NCBI GenBank assembly: GCA_018262455.1
Contig: JAGSPR010000403.1
Span: forward strand, 1-6,056
Direction of reading: 5' to 3'
DNA from: Deltaproteobacteria bacterium
Lineage (GTDB): Bacteria; Myxococcota; Polyangia; Haliangiales; Haliangiaceae
DNA: 6,056 nt
Shown here: piece by piece, positions 1 to 6,056 of the stretch
How the letters are laid out: each line of letters begins with the position of its first letter
Position numbering within the stretch: position 1 is the stretch's first letter
The notes under the pieces: model-generated
Databases searched by the model: none
What the model was told of the DNA's origin: nothing
What the model saw: only the letters and a program-made list of their open reading frames with translations
Position numbers and translations under genes: made by a program

Positions 1-1
1 G

Positions 2-358
2 CTGGAGAGGATCAGGCGCCGCATCAAGACGCCGCAGCAGCGAGCGCAGCTGTCCGCGGCGGAGCTCGCGTCGTACGAGCAGGCGTATCTGCAATCGAGG
101 CTACCGAAATGGCGGTACCTGATCCCGCTCGTGGCAGGGTCGGCCGCGAGCTTCCTGATGTCCGGGTACGAGACGAACGAGGCGGAGTCGCGCCACGGGC
201 TCTATGGTGGGATCGTGCTGGCCGGGATCGCCACGCTGGTCGCGATCATCCCCGATCCAGTGGCGACCTATCGCAGCCGGTTGCGCAACCTGGGTCTCGA
301 CGTCGAGGTCGCGCCGATCGCTTCGGGGGCCGCGGTCTCCATGCGCGGCAGGTTCTGA
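2..358 (+). CDS. C-terminal part of an unidentified two-helix membrane protein (5' end outside window)
   Basis: The frame is open from the first bases of the window and ends at TGA 356-358, leaving 118 visible residues; the true start lies upstream. The visible part begins with a basic, polar stretch (ERIRRRIK near residues 3-9). Two hydrophobic segments follow, at about residues 37-54 and 66-84, separated by a short polar loop (YETNEAESRH). A soluble tail of about 30 residues ends in the strand-like RGRF. I do not recognise the family. Two helices followed by a tail ending in GRF resembles the ends of some myxobacterial TPR/PEGA-type envelope proteins, but that is only a resemblance. The stop is six bases before the sigma factor start and in the same reading frame, so the gene is very probably co-transcribed with it and may belong to the same signalling module. 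Codon use matches the neighbours. That this is a gene is fairly sure; its function is unknown. Confidence 0.72.
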   Translation: MERIRRRIKTPQQRAQLSAAELASYEQAYLQSRLPKWRYLIPLVAGSAASFLMSGYETNEAESRHGLYGGIVLAGIATLVAIIPDPVATYRSRLRNLGLDVEVAPIASGAAVSMRGRF

Positions 359-360
359 GG
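357..360 (+). promoter_or_regulatory. Probable ribosome binding site of the sigma factor gene
   Basis: GAGG lies four bases before ATG 365 and overlaps the TGA stop of the upstream gene. The spacing is slightly short but usable. The overlap suggests that ribosomes ending the upstream gene help start the sigma factor, i.e. translational coupling. Confidence 0.45.
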
Positions 361-364
361 CACC

Positions 365-934
365 ATGCAGCTGACCAGCGTGCCGAGCGACCAGAGCGCG
401 ATCCGTGCGGAGACCGTCGCACCCCTCAGCTTCGATCAGGTGTACGACGCGCACTTCGACTACACGTACCGCGTCGTGGTCCGGCTCGCCGGGGTCGCGC
501 ACGCCGAGGATCTGACGCAGGAGGTGTTCGCGGTCGTGCATCGCCGGCTGGGCGAGTTCGAGGGCCGCGCGAAGCTGACCACCTGGCTGTTCCAGATCGC
601 GTATCGCGTGGTCGGCGCGCACCTGCGACGCGAGCGGATGCGCCAGCTGCTGTTCGGGGCGGCGGACGACGAGGCCGTGTCTGCGAGCACCTCGGCAACG
701 GCGCTGCGCGGGCTCGAGCGGGCCGAGGATTCGATGGCGCTCGCGCGCGCGCTCGGTCGGCTGGCGTGGAAGAAGCGGGTCGTGCTCGTGCTGCACGAGG
801 TCGAGGAGTGGTCGGGCGAGATGATCGCCGAGCGGATGGGGATCCCGGTCGCGACGGTCTGGACGCGGCTGCACCACGCCCGCAAGGAGCTGGCGGCAGC
901 CGTCGAGCGCGAGCTCAAGCGAGGTGCGCGATGA
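365..934 (+). CDS. ECF-type RNA polymerase sigma factor (sigma-70 family)
   Basis: This 189-residue protein has the size and two-domain layout of extracytoplasmic-function sigma factors, which direct RNA polymerase to a small set of promoters. Region 2 covers about residues 22-92, with the region 2.2 signature AEDLTQEVFAVVHRRL and the DNA-melting/-10 recognition stretch TTWLFQIAYRVVGAHLRRER. A variable linker at about 95-122 follows. Region 4 covers about 124-178, with the -35-binding helix-turn-helix GEMIAERMGIPVATVWTRLHHARKEL. The usual LPEKQRxVxxL entry to region 4 reads LAWKKRVVLVLHEVEEWS here, which still fits. There are no extra C-terminal domains. The ATG start has a GAGG four bases upstream. 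The stop overlaps the next gene's start as ATGA, so the sigma factor and the FecR-type protein are probably made together; that protein is the natural candidate regulator. The ECF subgroup and target promoters cannot be told from here. Confidence 0.93.
   Translation: MQLTSVPSDQSAIRAETVAPLSFDQVYDAHFDYTYRVVVRLAGVAHAEDLTQEVFAVVHRRLGEFEGRAKLTTWLFQIAYRVVGAHLRRERMRQLLFGAADDEAVSASTSATALRGLERAEDSMALARALGRLAWKKRVVLVLHEVEEWSGEMIAERMGIPVATVWTRLHHARKELAAAVERELKRGAR
921..926 (+). promoter_or_regulatory. Ribosome binding site that fixes the FecR/TPR gene start
   Basis: GAGGTG lies four bases before ATG 931, inside the last codons of the sigma factor gene. The frame of the downstream gene is open much further upstream (to about 109), so this site, together with the ATGA overlap with the sigma stop, is the reason for choosing 931 as the start. 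Confidence 0.6.
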
Positions 935-2112
935 TCGATCCGAAACCGGGGTCGCCCAGGATCGACCTGTCGCGGGCGGTTCCGGATCCGACGCCACCGC
1001 CGGGTGCGCGCGCGCGCGTGCGCGCCGGGATCGCCGGCCGGGTCGAGCGTGCGCGGCGCCACCGGGTGTGGTCGGGGTACGCGGCGATCTTCGCCGCCGC
1101 GGCGATCGCCGTCGCGCTGATGAGCCTCTCCCGCAGCGATCCGCCGGGCTCGGCCACGATCGTTGGCGCCCCGCTCGGTGCGGGGGTCATCGAGCTGCCC
1201 TCGGGCGCGCGCGTGCTCGTGCGTGCCGAGACGACCGTCCACCTCGTACGCGACGATGGCGCCGGCACCATCCTGCGCGTCGAGCGCGGGACGATCCTCG
1301 CGCACGTCGCCAAGCGCGCGCCGGGCCACCCGTTCGTCGTGCTCGCGGGCGCGGTGCGGGTCGAGGTCGTCGGCACGGTGTTCAGCGTCGACGTCGCGCT
1401 CGATGGCACGGTCGGGGTGCGTGGCTATGAAGGCACCGTCCGCGTGATCGGACCCGGGATCGAGACCCGCGTCACCGCCGGGCAGACCTGGCCCACCGCG
1501 GCTGCGGCGCCGATGCTCGACGGTGCCGCGCTGACCGCGGTCGGCGTTGTCCCGCCCGTTGCACCCGCACCGCCACCGCCCGCTGCGCCGAGCCCGCCGC
1601 CGGTGGCCGTGGATCCGGCGCCTCCTCCGACGATCCGGACCGCCCCTGCACCCGCGATCCGGCCGAACGCCTATGTCAGCGCCAAGCGGCTCGAAGAAGC
1701 CGGCGAGCTCGCGCGGGCGCTCGCGGCCTACGAGGCGATCCGCTCCGGCCCCGAGGCCGAGGACGCACTCTACGCCGTCGGCCGGCTCCAGGAGAGTGCG
1801 CGCCACGATCCCGGTGCCGCGCTCGCCGTGTTCACGGCGTATCGCAAGGCCTATCCGGCCGGCCGCTACGCGCGCGCGGTCGATCTCCACATCCTCGATC
1901 TCGCCATCGCACGCCGCGACTTCGACACGGTCGAGCGCGAGGCGAACTGGTTCCTCGTCGAGCACGCCGCCGATCCGCTGGCAGCACGGTTTCTGCTGGC
2001 GCGTGCCTCGGCTCGGATCCACCGCGGTGACTGCACGGCCGCGCTCGCCGATCTGGCGAAGCTGCCACCCAGCAAGCTCACGGCCGCGCTCGGCGCCAGC
2101 TGCGGTCGGTGA
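931..2112 (+). CDS. FecR-domain / TPR-like single-pass membrane protein, probable sigma regulator
   Basis: The product is 393 residues. In order: a Pro/Arg-rich N-terminal segment of about 47 residues, presumably cytoplasmic; one transmembrane helix at about 48-66; a FecR-type domain at about 87-185; a proline-rich linker at about 208-245; and an alpha-helical C-terminus at about 248-385 that looks like degenerate TPR repeats (alternating A-rich helices such as AGELARALAAYEAI and DALYAVGRLQESARHDPGAALAVF). The FecR call rests on GTILAHVAKRAPGHPFVVLA followed by VRVEVVGTVFSVDV, the family's 'hPFvV...v.v.GT.F.V' core. FecR proteins carry signals across the inner membrane to ECF sigma factors, and the ATGA overlap with the sigma gene supports that role. 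There is no recognisable zinc-finger or DUF4880 anti-sigma domain at the N-terminus, so sigma binding through the short N-terminal tail is inference. The TPR part probably binds a periplasmic or cell-wall partner. The two terminal cysteines (Cys368, Cys391) could form a disulfide. Confidence 0.88.
   Translation: MIDPKPGSPRIDLSRAVPDPTPPPGARARVRAGIAGRVERARRHRVWSGYAAIFAAAAIAVALMSLSRSDPPGSATIVGAPLGAGVIELPSGARVLVRAETTVHLVRDDGAGTILRVERGTILAHVAKRAPGHPFVVLAGAVRVEVVGTVFSVDVALDGTVGVRGYEGTVRVIGPGIETRVTAGQTWPTAAAAPMLDGAALTAVGVVPPVAPAPPPPAAPSPPPVAVDPAPPPTIRTAPAPAIRPNAYVSAKRLEEAGELARALAAYEAIRSGPEAEDALYAVGRLQESARHDPGAALAVFTAYRKAYPAGRYARAVDLHILDLAIARRDFDTVEREANWFLVEHAADPLAARFLLARASARIHRGDCTAALADLAKLPPSKLTAALGASCGR
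1552..1665 (+). other. Proline/alanine-rich linker coding segment
   Basis: Residues 208-245 of the FecR/TPR protein are mostly Pro and Ala, with runs such as PPPPAAPSPPP. This is typical of an extended periplasmic spacer and separates the FecR domain from the helical C-terminus, so the C-terminus may reach well away from the membrane, possibly towards or through the peptidoglycan. Confidence 0.7.
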
Positions 2113-2122
2113 GCTGGCCGCA
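2101..2122 (+). terminator. Hairpin over the stop codon of the FecR/TPR gene, possible terminator
   Basis: TGCGGTCGG (2101-2109) can pair with CTGGCCGCA (2114-2122) around a TGAG loop. This gives nine pairs, two of them G-U wobbles. The TGA stop (2110-2112) sits in the loop. On the opposite strand the two wobbles become A-C mismatches, so the structure favours RNA made from the + strand operon. No T-run follows, so it is not a classical intrinsic terminator. It could mark a weak end or a transcript-stabilising hairpin at the convergent junction. Confidence 0.3.
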
Positions 2123-2130
2123 CGGCGCGA

Positions 2131-2892
2131 TCAGTTGCGGGTGCTCTCGACGAGCCGGTCGGTGTCGAGCGCGAACGCGTGGCGGCCCTGATCGAGGCAG
2201 TGGTCGCTTCGCCCCGTCGACTCGGTGGTGGTGACGACGAGGTGGGTGGCGATTCCCGCGCGCTCGGTCGTGAGCACGCCGTGGCAGCGGTCGTCGTCGA
2301 GATCGGGATCGGCATACGAGATCCGCGGCCCGGTGATCTCGGCCAGGCCTCGACCTCGGATCGCGATGACATCGAGCCACGATCCTGCATCCTGCCGGCG
2401 ATCTTCGTAGTGCACGAGGATCTCGTCGGAGCGATCGCCATCGAGATCGATCGGCTCGAACGAGACCTTGCCATCACGCAGCCGCGGCCAGTCCAGCCGG
2501 CCGTCACGGAGCCCGACCAGCTCGGTCGTACCATCGGTGGCCACGACGCCGAGCAGCCGGTGGTGACGGTCGCGCTCGGAGCCGATCAACTCGATGAAGA
2601 ACGCCGGCTGCTGGGCGAGCTGGATCGTCACGCAGCGCAGGCCGTCGACCCGGTCCTGCAGCTTCTCGAGGTGGTAGCGCGCCAGCAGCGTGGCCTCCAT
2701 CGGTGCCCGCACCGACTCCGTACACTCGAGCCAGCGCACCGGCGCGGCGTCCTGCGCGGTGCCCGCCGGCTGGTCCGTGCTCGACGCCGGCGATCGGCCA
2801 CACCCGAGCTGCCCGATCAGCACGATCAGCGCCCACGGGCAGCACCGCACGGGCGGACGTCGTGATGCGGGGCTCTGAGGTCGTGTGCGCAT
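2131..2892 (-). CDS. Putative lipoprotein of unknown function with Asp-rich loops
   Basis: The product is 253 residues from ATG 2892-2890; the frame is open further upstream to 3123, but that part reads as Arg/Ser-rich shadow of the neighbouring gene. The start gives a basic n-region (RRPPVR), a hydrophobic core (ALIVLIG) and Cys31 in QLGC, followed by a Ser/Pro/Gln-rich tether. Gln at -3 makes the lipobox imperfect, so lipid attachment is likely but not certain. The mature part (about residues 50-253) looks globular, with four further cysteines (57, 87, 203, 232) that could pair. It has two acidic loops, DLDGDRSDE at 149-157 followed by ILVHY, and DPDLDDDRC at 195-203. The first resembles the calcium-binding loops of FG-GAP/VCBS-type beta repeats, but there are too few copies to call a propeller. 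I do not recognise the family. It lies 79 bases downstream of the SGNH hydrolase on the same strand, so it may share its transcript or have its own promoter. No strong ribosome site precedes the ATG. Confidence 0.78.
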   Translation of the reverse strand: MRTRPQSPASRRPPVRCCPWALIVLIGQLGCGRSPASSTDQPAGTAQDAAPVRWLECTESVRAPMEATLLARYHLEKLQDRVDGLRCVTIQLAQQPAFFIELIGSERDRHHRLLGVVATDGTTELVGLRDGRLDWPRLRDGKVSFEPIDLDGDRSDEILVHYEDRRQDAGSWLDVIAIRGRGLAEITGPRISYADPDLDDDRCHGVLTTERAGIATHLVVTTTESTGRSDHCLDQGRHAFALDTDRLVESTRN

Positions 2893-2971
2893 GTCCGGCA
2901 GGCTGCATGTTCGGACACCCTGCATCCGGCCGCAATTATTGCGACAAGGGGGGGCGGCCCGAGCCGTTCGA
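2893..2971 (-). promoter_or_regulatory. 79-base intergenic region with inverted and near-direct repeats
   Basis: This is the longest non-coding stretch. It holds a perfect CGCAA-TTA-TTGCG dyad (2931-2943), the only AT-rich spot nearby, nested in a wider GGCCGC (2928-2933) / GCGGCC (2954-2959) inverted repeat, and a run of seven G (2948-2954). Just before the lipoprotein ATG, two near-copies lie end to end on the minus strand: ATGCAGGGTGTCCGAAC (2925-2909) and ATGCAGCCTGCCGGAC (2908-2893). The minus strand also reads AATAAT, close to a -10 box, but without a convincing -35. It could carry a promoter or operator for the lipoprotein gene, or the end of the hydrolase transcript. None of these roles is shown. 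Confidence 0.3.
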
Positions 2972-4228
2972 TCAGCGCGCGAGGCCGCCGGTGAGGCCCG
3001 CGTAGAGTGCCTCGGCGAGGCGCGCGGCACCCGCGTTCGTCGGGTGCTGGAAGTCCTTGACGACGAGGCCGCGCTGGAACCAGTGGAGCGAGCTGCCCTT
3101 GCCGCCCATCCACGTGTAGACATCCCAGAACGCGCAGCCCTGGGCGATCGCGGCGCGGTGCTGGGCCTCGACCATCGCGGGGACCGACGCGCGCGGCGGC
3201 GTGTTGGGGGTGTGCCAGTCGAGCTGATCGAGCGGCGAGACGACGAGGCACGAGCCCGCGGGGTTCGCGGCGCGGATGCTGGTGAGCAGGTCGTTGAAGA
3301 CCTGCTCGTGCTCGGCCATGCCGGCGCCCTGCGGAAGCAGCCACTCGGCTTCGTTGGTCCCGAGCATGACGATGACGAGGTCCGACGCGCGATGCGCGAG
3401 CTGGTTCTTCAGGTGGTCGGGCATGTCGTGCTGCGACAGGGCCTTGGCGGTGGCGTTGACCACGCCGAGGTTGTCGACGACCACGCCGCGTGCGGCCTCG
3501 AGGGCGGCGCCGAACAGCCGGACACGGCCCTTCGCGCGCAGCTCGATCTTCTTGGTGCCGTCGGGGACCTCGACGCGCGAGAACGCGGCGCGCTTCTGCT
3601 CACCCGCCGTGGCGATGTCGGTGCCGATCTCGGTGCCGTCGGCGAAGATGCCGAACGAGCCGCCCCGCGGCTGGGCGAGGTAGTGGACGTCGACCGACTT
3701 GATCGGCGCGACGGGCTGGAACCGGATGACGCCACCGCCCTCGCTCTCGGCGCTGCCGCCGAGGCCGAGCAAGCGATCGGCGGGAACCATGGTGGAGATG
3801 CCGTGAACCTTCCAGCTGCCGGTCGCGGAGCGGATCACCGCCTGGTGCTGGCAATACGGATGCGGCGCGGCCGCATAGACGAAGCCCGGCCCTCCCACCC
3901 CGACGAGCGCGCCGAGCCGGTCGCGCAGCGCGGCGGTGATGTGATCGTCGGCGGTGAGCGAGTCGCCGAAGTACGACACCCGGAGGGCGTGATCGGCGGT
4001 GCCGGCCTTCGCGGTCGCGAGAGCTTTGGTGAAGTGATCGAGCGCGTGGCTCTTGCACGCGTGGTCGACACACGGATCGTCGAGCTTGGCGGCCGGGAAG
4101 GGCGCGCGCTTGGGTGCAGCCTGCGCGATGGCGCCAGCCCCCAGCAGGCCGAGGAGTCCGAGCAAGAGGGGCCGCCGCACGCCGCGGACACTAGCAGGCC
4201 GGGCGCGCGGGCGGCGCAAGATCGCCAC
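2972..4228 (-). CDS. Secreted SGNH/GDSL-family hydrolase, probable cell-envelope (O-acyl) esterase
   Basis: The product is 418 residues from GTG 4228. A hydrophobic stretch (LLLGLLGLLGAGAIA, about residues 21-35) ends in AQA, a plausible signal-peptidase site near residue 38, so the enzyme should be exported. SGNH landmarks are present: block I YFGDSLTADDH with nucleophile Ser90; block II near DNLGVVN (Gly255); block III MLGTNEAEW with Asn292; block V KDFQHPTNAG with Asp392 and His395. Blocks I and II are about 165 residues apart, far more than in compact GDSL lipases. The intervening part (about 130-250) is rich in predicted beta strands and looks like an inserted sandwich domain, as known in periplasmic SGNH enzymes such as the peptidoglycan O-acetylesterase Ape1. 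The substrate is unknown; an acetylated wall or surface sugar is an inference. The gene starts 10 bases after the OmpA-type gene, so the two are probably co-transcribed. An in-frame GTG at 4180 would give a more standard signal peptide (MRRPLLLG...); neither start has a clear ribosome site. Confidence 0.88.
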   Translation of the reverse strand: MAILRRPRARPASVRGVRRPLLLGLLGLLGAGAIAQAAPKRAPFPAAKLDDPCVDHACKSHALDHFTKALATAKAGTADHALRVSYFGDSLTADDHITAALRDRLGALVGVGGPGFVYAAAPHPYCQHQAVIRSATGSWKVHGISTMVPADRLLGLGGSAESEGGGVIRFQPVAPIKSVDVHYLAQPRGGSFGIFADGTEIGTDIATAGEQKRAAFSRVEVPDGTKKIELRAKGRVRLFGAALEAARGVVVDNLGVVNATAKALSQHDMPDHLKNQLAHRASDLVIVMLGTNEAEWLLPQGAGMAEHEQVFNDLLTSIRAANPAGSCLVVSPLDQLDWHTPNTPPRASVPAMVEAQHRAAIAQGCAFWDVYTWMGGKGSSLHWFQRGLVVKDFQHPTNAGAARLAEALYAGLTGGLAR

Positions 4229-4238
4229 GGCACGCCGA

Positions 4239-6056
<1,818 letters not shown>

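Noticed and set aside
109..930. Upstream extension of the FecR/TPR reading frame
   Set aside because: It would overlap the whole sigma factor gene and translates to Arg/Gly-rich sequence. ATG 931 has a GAGGTG four bases before it and overlaps the sigma stop.
460..2022. Long - strand open frame (520 codons) opposite the sigma and FecR/TPR genes
   Set aside because: Arg/Ala/Asp-rich antisense shadow. The + strand genes have recognisable sigma and FecR domains, ribosome sites and an ATGA overlap.
2893..3123. N-terminal extension of the lipoprotein to 3123
   Set aside because: The extra 77 residues are Arg/Ser/Ala-rich shadow of the hydrolase gene and would bury the signal peptide; ATG 2892 gives a normal lipoprotein leader.

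Overview
The window is GC-rich bacterial DNA that is almost completely coding. The style suggests Myxococcota (myxobacteria, possibly the Nannocystis/Haliangium/Kofleriaceae side). The grounds are very GC-rich third codon positions, an ECF sigma factor translationally coupled to a FecR/TPR membrane protein, a beta-barrel / thrombospondin-type-3 / OmpA surface protein, and lipoproteins of unknown function. The taxonomic placement is inference from gene style, not from a marker gene.

Left half (1-2112, + strand): a tight three-gene run. It starts with the 3' end of an unidentified protein with two membrane segments (stop at 358). Six bases later comes an ECF-type sigma factor (365-934). This overlaps by ATGA a FecR-domain protein with one transmembrane helix, a proline-rich linker and a TPR-like C-terminus (931-2112). 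This looks like a trans-envelope signalling module: the FecR/TPR protein would sense or assemble something in the periplasm and control the sigma factor.

Right half (2131-6056, - strand, read right to left): an envelope group. First is a large OmpA-family protein (5' end beyond the window edge) with an N-terminal outer-membrane barrel, five calcium-binding-type TSP3 repeats and a C-terminal peptidoglycan-binding OmpA domain. Ten bases later comes a secreted SGNH/GDSL hydrolase with GDS, GTN and DxxH motifs, and after a 79-base gap a small lipoprotein of unknown function. The two halves converge at 2112/2131, where a hairpin overlaps the sigma operon's last stop codon.

The only non-coding stretches are 18 bases (2113-2130), 79 bases (2893-2971) and about 10 bases (4229-4238). 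I saw no RNA genes, mobile elements, CRISPR or phage genes. I do not see a clearly new system. The points most worth a second look are the sigma/FecR-TPR module, the SGNH hydrolase with a long insert next to a peptidoglycan tether, and the unknown lipoprotein.
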